From the NCBI GenBank assembly GCA_003344405.1, contig NOWV01000294.1, forward strand, positions 1 to 60,912: a stretch of DNA of 60,912 nt. The letters are read 5' to 3'. The notes under the pieces were generated by a model. The model did no database searches, was not told where the DNA came from, and saw nothing but the letters and a program-made list of their open reading frames with translations. The DNA is from Trichoplax sp. H2. Taxonomy: Eukaryota; Placozoa; Uniplacotomia; Trichoplacea. Below are positions 24,769 through 36,903 of this stretch, piece after piece; position 1 is the stretch's first letter, and each line of letters starts with the position of its first letter. Made by a program: the position numbers and the translations under genes.

Positions 24769-27700
24769 TTTTAGCCATTACAATTACAATAACACTATTG
24801 ATTCACATAATTATTATGCGGCAATAAAAAGAATTTATAACTGATTATTTTTGAAAAAAGTAGCAATTATAGCTACATTCAATAAAAAGAATGAAATTAA
24901 AAATTTCAAGTTTTAATAAAAAATATTACGTGTTTCATACGGGTTGTTTTCATTCTAAATGTTTATCATTTTATTTAAGTGATTTATTAAAAAGTTCATT
25001 GTAATATACCATGATTACGGTATGGTAGCTCAGCCTTTACTAAGGTAATATGTCAATTTAGTTTGTATCCCGCTTTGAGAATTTAATTATAAATGTGTAT
25101 GATATAAAATTAAGTTATTCTGATCCAAATCTAATTATAGTACTAGGTATGATTAGCTGATAGCCATATATATTCACTGAATGAAAAAATGTCCAGCATT
25201 TCAATTTAATTCAAATTAGAAATAAAAAATTTTGATTTAAGAGGTATGACAATCAAAAGAAATTAATTTTATTGCATTGGCCCAATATGACATTTAGTCG
25301 AATGGTAGTAAGGTAATAAGGTTCATGAATATCGTTTTCGTACAATTTTTTAATTTATTAGCATAGATAGAGAAAGTCGTTAATGTTTCATAGTTAATAA
25401 GTACTGCGAATTATATTTCATGGTAGTCTAATTATGCATCTTCATAAATAGTGTCATTGCTAGCTAGCACTATATTTTAAATGAGTAGCATATGAATTTG
25501 AAAAGTGCGATGTATGAATAGCCCTTATGCCCTAGCTACTTTAAAATGATGCTTGAAAAAATAAGCTGAGTTAAGGTTTACGGTATAGTACATCAAACCC
25601 TTGAGGCAGGTAATGCTTTGCCAAGTTTTAAATAAAATATTTTATCAAAATATTTATGATTACTCTAAGATATATAGCACTTGCGTTTATTACACACGTT
25701 TTTGCTCCATTTACAGCTAAATACTCATGTTCTTAAGCTCTATTAAAGTCGATATGAATGATAAAAGTGATAGCATATTGCCAAACTTATACTTTGGCGT
25801 GATTGTAATCGAGAATTATTAAATAAAACAGACATTTAATTGCTACTCAATTGCAGTGCAGTCTCAAATTGGCTTAAGACAAAAAATGATAAGATCATGT
25901 AAAAATTATTACCGTTGAACATTTAATTGCTAGATTGTACTAGTATCTACTCTCAGATGATATTTATGGTGCATATTGTGGCCTTTTACGACCATTAATA
26001 TATTAGAATTTTAAAAAATTATAAGATTGCGTTAAGTTAAGATTATGAAGAATATATTAAGAAACTTTAAATAGAAGGGATGTCTAATAGTAATGCATAA
26101 TCGTATCGTATATTTTAGGAAAATTTTTAGCTTGATCATGCACATTAACCGGCACGATATGATTGAATTTATAAAAATAATCTTATAATTAATTATATCT
26201 AAATAGCGGATTTTGTTGTAGACCGAAAGTAGGTAGCCCTTCGTATTATTAGACGAAATAAGTTTCTTATTATACAATAAAATAAGGTTTCACTTAAAAA
26301 CTACTTATTGTTTTAATGTTCTTAAGATGCTATATGGTATTGCGATAAAGTATCTCCTAAAGAATAAAAAAAGAACTACAGTTTCTTTTAAACTTCAATT
26401 TATGACATTTATTCAGTTCGTGTTACAACTACTAAGGACTGTATAGCTTTTACAATTCTAATCTTAGACATATTTGGGACTGTACTACATAAATTTACCC
26501 AATCAATTAAATTTTTATCACCGGTCAATCGTGTGCAACCTCAACACTTTTAGACCTAATTGTATTAGGTTGCTAATTTCTTAGATTATCATTGAATTAT
26601 CACGATTGCTAAAAATGTGACTACTCAAAAAATAAGATTCACCGAGGAATTTTTTTTGAAATCATTACAATATTTATTAAGCAATAGTTACGCCCCATTG
26701 CTTGATTACACATTATCTATGTACGAGATTATACGTTGCCAACATCGTATAGGATAAGGATAATAGTGGAGATAGAATTGCAAGATAGGAATTGGCTTAT
26801 AACGATATAAGGCGATACCATATTGTTACAGAAAAGTAAATATAACGACAAATCATTCATTAAATATTGTTTCCGCACAATTTAGCTTACCTTGAGCATA
26901 TCTGTGCAATGTTACGCTCTCTTTACAAAATTTGGAAATACTATCTATAGAGTAAAGCGTATTACTGTAAATTTCGAATATCATCGACTGATATTGTTGC
27001 TCCAATTATGATGTCTATAATAACCCAAAGACTATGAATTAGGGTTCTATGTACTACCAGTGCATTACTCCTAATGTGGATAAAAATATTCCTTAAAGTT
27101 TTCAACTCCAAAGCAATCTTGTAATTGCGAATTGGCAAACAATATGAATAAGGTTAAGTAGTAGTTGCACTTAGGTTCTATCGAATTTTGTTAAATTAAA
27201 GTTGAACTTGTAGATTTTGCGAATTGAATCAATGGAACGATTTATTAGTATGAAAAATTGAATGTTGAGGATGAGTGTGGAAACACAAAACTAATCCTAA
27301 ACTGATGTTTTAACAACGTGCAACAAGGTCAAAACTAATTTCAAATTTTAAATCACATGTTAACTCTTATTGTAGCCTAGCATAGCACATGCCTATACTG
27401 TCTACAGTATTATATTAACTATAGCAGATGAGTACAATAATTAATTTTAGTACATTATGTTTAGATTCTAAATTTTATTTAAAACTTTATTGCAATTCTT
27501 ATTAACAATTGTTAATACTAACAGAAGTCATTAAATCAGCAATACTACCATTATTGCTACGTTCAAACGTTTATTATAACCCTTACACGCTCTCTATACA
27601 GTCTATTTTATGAAAGATACTTTATTGCAATTAACCAGTTTAAGAAAATTACCTGTAACAAGTCGTATCCAATTCTGGATTATTAATGCTGTTAGAAGTT

Positions 27701-28639
27701 ATTTGTATCAGTTATAAATACTAATTATTCAAACAATTATCGTAGTTTAGGCATTCCTTAGATGGTGCTTGTTATTTAAAGTAATGCACAATTGCAAATA
27801 ACCATTTTTAACCATATTATACGGTATACATTAGAAATCTCATCTAAATCTTGATTTATTGACGGTAACTGAAGTCATTGTATCAGCAATAAATACTTGC
27901 ATAACAGATTCGATCAAGAATTAAATGCTAAATAGGCCAATCTCGAATTGAATCGAATGTTGGACACTTAGGCAGTATATCGCTATAGAGACTTAAAAGT
28001 TGATACTGCATATATACGTAAAATCTCGATATAAATTATTTAATACCATACGCAAGTGCAGTACTAATTAATTGACCACTGGCATAAACATTTTTATGTC
28101 CGTCAGTATATTAACTCTTGTCTGTCTGTGCATTGTACGGAGTCATAACTATATACCAATAATAGATATCTGGTCTCAATAATCGGATACCAACAACGAA
28201 AGCAAGTTCTGCATTTGTGAGAAATAGTCTGCAGGAGGTTTTACTTCAGTCACGGTGTGGTAATCTCTTTACTAACTGCATTTTGTTTGCTAGATTGTTT
28301 AGTATTGTGAGCTAGCTATTTAGACCAGAACAACAAAGTACTTATGAACAGATTGAAATTAAATGTAAGTCTACATAATATTCACACGAAGTAATATTCT
28401 TCATGGTTATCACATATTGAGAAGTAGTGAATTGTGTCTATTTTGCAAGCATTAAAAACTAACATTATCGTCATTGGTCTATCCAAGGTAAGCCATTTTA
28501 AAATTATACAGCCCTTAATCAGCAAGGCTTAGAACAGATTCAACCTTAAAGATTGATCAATATCATGTTTCAGACCGTTCTTAGGAAGTGATGCATAATT
28601 ATAATGATTAGTAGGACTTTATGCATTAAATTCTACATT
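24769..28639. other. Spacer between P450 copies 1 and 2
   Basis: 3.9 kb of AT-rich DNA. No P450 pseudogene fragment, exon or RNA gene is recognised. The poly(A) signal of copy 1 lies near its left end. Confidence 0.55.
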
Positions 28640-28647
28640 TATAAAAG
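28640..28647 (+). promoter_or_regulatory. TATA box of P450 copy 2
   Basis: TATAAAAG, 64 bp upstream of the ATG at 28712. The sequence and spacing suit a core promoter with a short 5' UTR. It is the clearest TATA box next to any gene in the window; the other two P450 genes show none as good. Confidence 0.5.
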
Positions 28648-28711
28648 AAAAGGATAGCTTGTTTTAGGGTGTAGCAGACGCTATTCGAAAGAAATTTACT
28701 TGCAGCTACAA

Positions 28712-30208
28712 ATGTCTATCCTCGTTGTTACCCTGACACTGATCATCGGCTATTTAGCTATTGTATTCATCCAAAAGAGAAAAGCCATAGTACAGTACCT
28801 TCGTATTCGAAGGGCTTTAGAACAATTTCCATGCCCTCCAAAACATTGGTTGTTAGGCAATTTAGTACTGCTGGGAAAGCCAGATAAAAGACATATCCAA
28901 CTGAAGGAGCATTACGTTAAAAGTTTTAAGACTTGTAGCGTTTATTGGCTGTCTATATTTCCTATTTTATCCATTAATCATAGCAAAGCTGCAAAAGCGA
29001 TTATAAAAGCATCGGTGCCCAAAGGAAGTTGGATATATGCGTGGGTTAGACCTTGGCTTGGACGAGGATTAATATTCGAAAATGGTAACAGATGGAAGAG
29101 AAATAGGAGATTATTAACTCCTTCATTTCATTACGAACGACTTCAATCTTATTTAACTGTTTTCAATCAGTGTACTGACACTATTATCCAAAAATGGACA
29201 GAACGGAGTCAAAATAACCAAAGTTTTAATGAGTTCGAAGATTTAACGCTACTATCTTTCGATTCCCTTTTGCAATGCGCCTTTTCAGTTAAGATTCACT
29301 GTCAAACAAGTGGTAAAAATCACCCTTATGTGGCCGCGATACACAGATTGACTCGGTTGATTACTGATCGAGCATTTACATTACTTCATTATATCGAATG
29401 GATCTATCGGTTATCTTCCAAAGGTCGAGAATTTTCTCAACTCTGCCATTTTGTACATCAATTCGTGGAAGAGATTATTGAAAAGAGAAAAAAAGAATTA
29501 GAAAACCAAGAGCAAAATAATCGAAAAGAACACTATGATTTCTTAGATGTTCTATTAACAGGACGCGATGAAGATGGCAATGGTTTAACAGTTCAAGAAA
29601 TTCGCGATGAAGTGGATACCTTTATGTTTGCAGGCCATGATACTACTGCCAGTGCACTCAGTTGGACATTTTATTGCTTGGCAAAATATCCTCATTATCA
29701 AGAAAAAGTTCGCCGCGAGGTTGATGTCTTTATGAGCCATAAAAATGACGTTGAATGGAATGATTTATCCGAAATGAATTATACCACTATGTGTATAAAG
29801 GAGGCTTTACGCTTGTATACTGTTGTGCCTGTTGTAGAAAGGAGAATGGACCAAGACATGATCATTGATGGTAAATTGGTTCCTTCTGGCACTATTATCA
29901 ATCTTGAATTATATTGTATTTGTCATCGTGAGGAGAGTTGGCCTAATCCTAACGACTACGACCCGGATCGTTTTTCTATAGAAAATATAAACAATCGCGA
30001 CGCATTTGAATATTTACCATTTTCGGCTGGCCAAAGAAATTGCATAGGCCAACAGTTTGCTATGAACGAAATCAAAGTAGTCGTTGCTAAAATAATCCAT
30101 CACTTTTACTTGGAGATTGATCCGAATTACGATGTTAAGCCCTATCATTCTATTGTAAATCAAACTGAAACTGGATTATGGATTAAGGCCAAGAAAAGAT
30201 ATTTTTAG
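28712..30208 (+). CDS. Cytochrome P450, CYP4-clan, copy 2
   Basis: Single exon, 498 aa from the first ATG (28712); an in-frame TTG four codons earlier is not a plausible eukaryotic start. The membrane anchor is at about residues 1-22, followed by FPCPPKHWLLGN. Key motifs are GNRWKRNRRLLTPSFHY (C-helix), TFMFAGHDTTASALSW (I-helix, canonical A/G-H-D-T-T), KEALRLY (Glu364, Arg367) and PFSAGQRNCIGQQFA with thiolate Cys444. All catalytic residues are present. It is presumed to be an ER monooxygenase acting with P450 reductase on fatty acids or xenobiotics. It is a tandem paralogue of the genes at 23185 and 35068. AATAAA lies near 30262. Confidence 0.93.
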   Translation: MSILVVTLTLIIGYLAIVFIQKRKAIVQYLRIRRALEQFPCPPKHWLLGNLVLLGKPDKRHIQLKEHYVKSFKTCSVYWLSIFPILSINHSKAAKAIIKASVPKGSWIYAWVRPWLGRGLIFENGNRWKRNRRLLTPSFHYERLQSYLTVFNQCTDTIIQKWTERSQNNQSFNEFEDLTLLSFDSLLQCAFSVKIHCQTSGKNHPYVAAIHRLTRLITDRAFTLLHYIEWIYRLSSKGREFSQLCHFVHQFVEEIIEKRKKELENQEQNNRKEHYDFLDVLLTGRDEDGNGLTVQEIRDEVDTFMFAGHDTTASALSWTFYCLAKYPHYQEKVRREVDVFMSHKNDVEWNDLSEMNYTTMCIKEALRLYTVVPVVERRMDQDMIIDGKLVPSGTIINLELYCICHREESWPNPNDYDPDRFSIENINNRDAFEYLPFSAGQRNCIGQQFAMNEIKVVVAKIIHHFYLEIDPNYDVKPYHSIVNQTETGLWIKAKKRYF

Positions 30209-32192
30209 CTTTGATGCTAGCTGTATCGATGATGAACATTAACCTAAATCTATTCCTTGTAATAAAGACTATTGCACTTATGATATTAATGCTACTGCCT
30301 GTGATAACAGTCGTAATATTAGTTATGGCTTAAACTGTTTGAAAATTGTGATATATTTACGGTATTTTTTAAGCAGTGAAGTATGAAATTTATAAGCTTT
30401 AAATTTGGTTTATAGGATGTATGCAGAATTACATTAATTTTAAGAGCAGCTAAGATAGTTGATAATTAGCGCAAAATTGGCATGTACGCGAATCTTTTTC
30501 ATTAATGTGCAAAATTCATAACATTTTAAGATCATTGTGCAAAGAATTCGCAAGGATTACATGATTTTTAGAACGATGCTTTTGGAAGAGTACTTGAAGT
30601 TCAGATATTTATCATCAATCTGTATTACATTCTCGTTTTAAACGATAACTGTCAAAAATTTTTGATGATAATCTTTTATTCTGTATTGATCTACGGTACC
30701 CTTTATAGAAAATTTTTGATGCTGGTACTGTTCTCATCAAAATTTTATTTAATTGAAGTATAATAATGTAGGGCAGCAACATTCAGATAAAAAGCATTGT
30801 CGCCTGCAATTATAATTAGAAGTATTGCCTTTATCAGTTAAGCTAATTGTCTAGATATTCTAAATAAGAAGGCTAAATTTTTATCAATTATTATAAAAAT
30901 ACTAATCAGTTTATTGCATGCTCTTGTGGTGGAATCTGATTTTGCAGTGTTTTGCAAGAGATTATAATAGCCTAATGAATTGGCTAAGTCCTATTATCTG
31001 GATTATCTTGGCTATCTTCGAATGTTTTCATAGTAAGGTGAAATCAGTTGTTAAGTACTTGTTGGTCGTACTATTAAACGTGTTTTGCATAACTCCAATA
31101 AAACTTTAAAATTTGAAGGCGATGTACACCGTAATTTGGCTACCATTTCTATGACATAGAATAGCTTTTGCTAACTTTAGTAAACAGAATAAATTTGATA
31201 GGATTTAACTAAGGTAGGTCTTTCATGTCTATAATGGTTTAAATTTGATAACATTGCTAATAATACATACTTAGTATAGTGTTTATTTCTAAATACGGTA
31301 TAGTCTATTTCTAGTAAAAGTATTAGTTTTCACCGGATTGTAGCATAATTCTAAGACTGTAACATAGCACTAAATATGTATGATCTATATTTAACAATTT
31401 ACTCTTAGGAAATATCTTGCACTCTAGCTAGTATATACTGAAGCACTAGCTTAACATAGAACTAACCTATTTTCATGAATCAGTCAGGCCTATAATTAGT
31501 TTCCTCCTGCTGTGCTCCTAACATTATAAAAGCTATCTTCTTTCGTCTGTCTCGTTAGTTAGTTCTGGTAGCTACACAGTAAGCTTGCACGCTTTGCCAA
31601 TTCTACACTATTATAGTTATTCGACTGGTCACGTCGTTACTCGTATAATAATTTTACATCATTATTCTCTTACACTAACTCAATACAGGTTACTCTTCCT
31701 TTAACTATTCTATTATACTTTATTGCAACATATGTCAAACTTTCAACTTTCCAAAACATCACTCTTAGGAAACTGATAATCAGAATTCGTTATAATTCTC
31801 GTCGAAAGATATATGATAATCTCAAAGTTAACTTCATCACTTTATAGTCAACATGATAGTTCTATTTTATTGATCATACAATTAATGTTTAAAGAATGTA
31901 TCAAAATTCTTTAGAAGTACTAATCAATAGTATTATATACTACGCTATATTTGCTAGATTATACGATGCAATACTTTATACAGTGTCAGTCAGTTATAGT
32001 ACAGTTGCGATTGCTTTTGTGTGTTTATGCTAATTCAGTAATACTTACAGTTAGTGCGTTACAAATTGTTCTTGTCACAGGTTACAAAATAATACTTGTG
32101 ATTGAATATTATTAGTGTTTTACATGTGTTAATTCTTCGTTGTAATGGTGTATTATGCTGCATACACTAGCGAATTCACTGTTATACAAACT

Positions 32193-32340
32193 TGAGTGTG
32201 AATGGCGTACGTATATAAGCCGCCGCTTTTCAATAAAATAAACAGAGAATAGGAGTTAGTAGTTAACTTTACAATAACTTTAACTACACGTACAATCTTT
32301 TGTCTTCCTTGCTGATGGAAAGTAGTACAAACCTTACAAT
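32193..32340 (+). repeat. LTR-like block with TATA and poly(A) signal
   Basis: Contains GTATATAAGCCGCCGC (TATA plus a GC-rich start) and AATAAAATAAAC only about 20 bp later, then a sequence ending in CCTTACA. The arrangement resembles a solo LTR like those at 1142 and 10862, but it is a different sequence and I found no matching 5-bp target duplication. The boundaries are therefore uncertain. Confidence 0.35.
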
Positions 32341-32730
32341 ATGGTTGTTAGTATCAACTCTAGATAGTAATACACAACAAATAGCTCTACTGCGGTATAA
32401 TGCAAGAATTGATTGATATTCATGGCGAGAAATAAAGGTAACAAACTCCTTATCTATCCATTACTTTAAGTCATGTTTGCAATCAATCCACGTAAATGGT
32501 ACCTAACTCAACAAAAAGCTCCAATCCATGATAGTGTAAATAGATATCGTTTTATTCAGAATTTAATACTTCAGCGTAGTAATTACACATACGTAGGCAG
32601 ACCACATTGTAAGGCATTTTAATTTTTTTATCATTTGCAATTAGTCTACATATCATTGCTCTCTATCACATTGTAATAAAAGTATTTCACAAATAATAGT
32701 CTTAGTAAAAGGCTTTTATTGCAAGCTTTA

Positions 32731-32862
32731 AAAATAGTAGAGCAATAATTAATTACTGTAAGAATCTAATCTAAAGTATCGTGAGCTCAAGGTGAAATGA
32801 GATCTCTAATGTGAGCTCATCTCCGCAATTCTTGAATACATTTCGTTTAATCCATTTATGAC
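32731..32862 (+). repeat. Dispersed repeat, copy B
   Basis: Partner of 751-880 in the same orientation, with conserved blocks at both ends (AATAGTAGAGCAATAATTAA and TTTCGTTTAATCCATTTAT). It is non-coding. Confidence 0.6.
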
Positions 32863-35067
32863 GACATTCTAAATTACAATCAGACTTGAATCAACTTAAA
32901 CCTTATCCTTTTTTGAAATGTATCATCATCACGTTCTATAATCCAAATCAATTTACTTAAAAGTACCACTACTCTTCTACTAGTATTCAGCACGTTCAGT
33001 GTTGAGTATTTTCACAATTATAGTATATCAGGTCACATAAATCTTGTACTATAATTAGTGAACTGGCTAATATTAGTCATAAACAACCTCTAGTATAGTA
33101 GCTAGCAATCATCTACTATAGTATTAGCATCCTAGAAATATCTATTCTTTATAGCCTAACTAAATGAAATATAGCTACCAACACAATCAAATATATCTAT
33201 CATTGTACTAAAATATAATTGTATCATTATACCGTATAACATAATACTATTTTATACTTACTATTTATGGTTAGTCTAACCTTGAACTACTAGAAGATCT
33301 TATTCTAGTCCATGATTTAGCTTATGCAAATAAAGAAGGTGGGTAAAGTGGGAGGCGGCAGCGGAATTAATAACTGAAGAGGATTGAGGGATACTAACTG
33401 GCCTGTAATATACCAGATACGTGCTTTACTCTTTTACCTACAGTAGTACTGCATAGTAGTCCCTACTGGTTCAATAACGGTACATTCCGGAACTGATAGT
33501 ACCGTAACATGCCGAAAGACCGTTATCTAGATGCTACTATTTCTTGCCGAATTATAACCAAATCCATATAAAATTGCAAGCTATTGGCTCACAATCAATA
33601 ACTGGTCGTGATACTTCGCACACTTATCTACTACTCGTGAATAAACTATTTCAGTATACTACTATATTTTACTCGTACACACGCCAATATACCCTGTATA
33701 TAATATTAAGGCTGTGATTCAGTAAATACTAAATAACCGAGCGTAGACCTGTTAGAATCAAACAAAGATATACATTAGTAAATCTGGAATAGCGGTATGA
33801 ATTCTAAAATGGTAGAGACATAAATGTTGACCTATTCCACTAGCTTTCACAAATTTATAATTCAGTGTGATACAGATTTACGAATTAATTGGCTAGCATA
33901 GGCGTATACAACAGGAAGAAAACATAGATATTCCTTCTACTTATTATCGGAAATTAAAGTACGTGTCTTACATACTTTTCTATCTTGTTATTTATATCTT
34001 TATTTATCCATCCATCTATTGACTTAAGGGTACACATCAATCTGTCTATTCATATTATACTTGTATAATATGTAAAAGTATCTACGTAATTTTACAGCAT
34101 TCAATATTCATCAATGCACCATTGATACAAATCTTATGATTTTCATTTGTATGTTGATTTCTTGTACTCAATTTATACCACTATCAAAGCTTTCCACTAC
34201 CTATATTTATTTCGTTTTTACCAAGCCATAGAATTTATATCTAGTAGAAATTAAATTTTGGATAACATATAAACTTCAATGTCTTATCAAATGATTTGCG
34301 GTTAGCAGATTTACCGTCGATACATCAGGTAAAGCAATACTTTAAACTATAGCTTCAGCCATATAACCACCAATAGCAATTTAACTAACATTAGGTTTAT
34401 GTGAGTGTTTACATAATGTAAGACTACGACGGAAGTAATTCCATCATCAGTGAAACCCGTATTATTAATACAAAATATTTAGGGCAAATGGAACGAAACC
34501 TAACTTAGCGCCGCTATCACAACATACTTTCAAATAAACCCACAAATGTATCTACCTATAGTAAACTTCATCGATATTTTCAATACTATAATATCATAGA
34601 TAAAACTACCAATCAGTATTCATGATTCATTACATATTCTATTATAATTATAAAATCATTCAAAAATCTAATAAAAATTTATATTGCAGATCTGGAACGG
34701 TTATACTACTTCCCTTATTTGTTCATATACGCTCATAATATCATTTCAAGCACCGGTAACACTTGACCAGTCGTAGCAAATATTATTTTTATTATATATG
34801 TTATCATTCTGCATACGTATGAGGCAGAAAAGCAAATATAGCACATACGTCATAAAGGTATAACTATAAATAAAATAATAGAAATAAATGTTTATCCACT
34901 CAACCAGCCGTAAAAATTACCATAACTAAGAGTGATATGGATAGGCAGACCCAATAAACATATGCGATAAAAGATTGTACATTCAAGGAAACTACTCTTA
35001 CATTCTAACTCTCTTCTAATTCAAGTTTTAAGTTGAACTACTGGTTTGTAAATTTGTGGAGCTTGTC

Positions 35068-36582
35068 ATGCTATCCTGGATTGAAGCAATATTCACTATT
35101 GTAATTGCATTCATCGTAATCATCGTTATAAGGAATAGAGGAGATATTATACAATATTTTAGAATATGGAAATCACTTCGAAAATTTCCATCACCTCCAT
35201 CACATTGGCTAATGGGCCATTTGTTACAGCTTGGTAAACCTGATGAGGCTTGCATTCAAATGCTCGAGAAACGTTGTCCCAGTTATGATACGTGCTTTGT
35301 CCATTGGTTTAGTATTTTCCCCGTTCTTTGTTGTAACAACAGTGATGCAGCTAAAGATATCATTAAAGCATCGTCACCTAAAGGTAGCTGGTTTTATAAG
35401 CTGGCTACACCGTGGCTGGGGCATGGATTGATTGCAGAAAATGGTCCTAGATGGGCAAGGAATAGAAGATTATTAACATCAGCATTCCATTACGATATTT
35501 TAAAGAATTATGTACGAATTTACAATGATTGTATAGATACCATTATTACCAAATGGAAAGCCCGAGATGATAAAGGAGAAAGCTTTGACACTTATGAAGA
35601 CCTGAAATTGTTAACACTTGATGTTATATTACAAACTGCTTTTTCCATAAAGTTAGATTGCCAAACAATAGGTAAAAATCATCCCTACATCACGGCGTCA
35701 AGGCAGCTAACGCGCTTACTTCTAGAACGAGTTCACTTTTTACCTTATTCATTCGATTGCATTTATCGATGGAGTCCAAGCGGTAAGAAGTTTTTGAAAC
35801 TTTGTCATTACGTAAACCAATTTTCTGATGAAATCATTAGCAGGAGAAAAGAAACATTAATGAATAATAATATAAATCAACAAAGCAGTCAAAATAGGCG
35901 AGGGAAGCATATGGATTTTGTAGATATATTATTACAAACACGCGATGAAGATGGATATGGTTTAAACGTTCAAGAAATTCGAGACGAAGTCAACACATTT
36001 ATGTTCGCTGGCCATGATACAACATCGAGTGCATTAGCTTGGACACTCTATTGCTTAGCTAAATATCCACAACATCAAGATAAAGTTCGAGAAGAAGCCG
36101 ACGGGATTTTATGCGATAAAGATAATATAGATTACGATGATCTACAAAAACTAAACTATACTCACATGTGCATTAAAGAAGCTATGCGAATATATACACC
36201 AGTACCTACTATAGAAAGAAAGTTAAATCAAGATTTGACAGTCAATGGTATGCTGGTTCCAGCAAGTACAACTGTATTTTTACAACTTCATACCTTATGT
36301 CGAAGATCAGAAGTATGGCCTAATCCATATCAATATGATCCGCAGCGATTCACAGCTGAAAACATTCAAAATCGGGATCCGTATCATTATATACCATTCT
36401 CCGCTGGCCAACGTAATTGTATTGGCAAAAATTTTGCTACAGACGAGTTAAAAATTGTTGTTGCTAAACTTGTCCATCACTTACAGTTAGAAATTGATCC
36501 GAAAATGCAACCAACGCGTTATTATGCTATGGTAAATCAGCCAGATAAGGGAATATGGCTTAAAATTAAGAGACTTAAATAA
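35068..36582 (+). CDS. Cytochrome P450, CYP4-clan, copy 3
   Basis: Single exon, 504 aa from the ATG at 35068 (an upstream in-frame GTG is not used as the start). The anchor helix is at about residues 3-21, then FPSPPSHWLMGH. C-helix GPRWARNRRLLTSAFHY, I-helix TFMFAGHDTTSSALAW, KEAMRIY (Glu371, Arg374) and haem loop PFSAGQRNCIGKNFA (Cys451) are all intact. It is most like the gene at 28712 by eye. Its stop codon is only 321 bp from that of the convergent DNAJC21 gene, so the two 3' UTRs may overlap. AATAAA lies near 36645. Confidence 0.93.
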   Translation: MLSWIEAIFTIVIAFIVIIVIRNRGDIIQYFRIWKSLRKFPSPPSHWLMGHLLQLGKPDEACIQMLEKRCPSYDTCFVHWFSIFPVLCCNNSDAAKDIIKASSPKGSWFYKLATPWLGHGLIAENGPRWARNRRLLTSAFHYDILKNYVRIYNDCIDTIITKWKARDDKGESFDTYEDLKLLTLDVILQTAFSIKLDCQTIGKNHPYITASRQLTRLLLERVHFLPYSFDCIYRWSPSGKKFLKLCHYVNQFSDEIISRRKETLMNNNINQQSSQNRRGKHMDFVDILLQTRDEDGYGLNVQEIRDEVNTFMFAGHDTTSSALAWTLYCLAKYPQHQDKVREEADGILCDKDNIDYDDLQKLNYTHMCIKEAMRIYTPVPTIERKLNQDLTVNGMLVPASTTVFLQLHTLCRRSEVWPNPYQYDPQRFTAENIQNRDPYHYIPFSAGQRNCIGKNFATDELKIVVAKLVHHLQLEIDPKMQPTRYYAMVNQPDKGIWLKIKRLK

Positions 36583-36903
36583 TTATACCGCGAATAATTC
36601 GCTCTAAGTACGATCTTAGCCGCATTTCTTATGGTTTGATATCAAATAAATAACTACTGGTCAAGTCTCGATAGCTATTAGCCCGAGTTCTTCAAGATCG
36701 AATACTTCCAATATGTTGGCCACTTACGAAGAAATTTTAAAAAATTTACAACGCATAATTTCAAAATTAGATTTCAACAAATTTTTATTAGTTATTTTCT
36801 GACATTACAACAAATGAATATAGAAATTTTTTCGTATTATTTATCTAATACCAATCTTAAAATAATTGCATAAATTTGAATATCGATTAAGTAGTTGCAA
36901 TAT
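36583..36903. other. Convergent 3' intergenic region
   Basis: 321 bp between the stop codons of P450 copy 3 (+) and DNAJC21 (-). It contains AATAAA for the plus gene near 36645 and TTTATT (a minus-strand poly(A) signal) near 36785, so the predicted transcripts overlap by up to about 150 bp. Confidence 0.5.

Larger units (their letters stand above)
30209..35067. other. Spacer between P450 copies 2 and 3
   Basis: 4.9 kb without a recognisable gene. It contains an LTR-like block (32193-32340) and dispersed repeat copy B (32731-32862). A short purine-rich stretch (33340-33390) stands out from the AT-rich background, but I can assign it no role. Confidence 0.55.
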
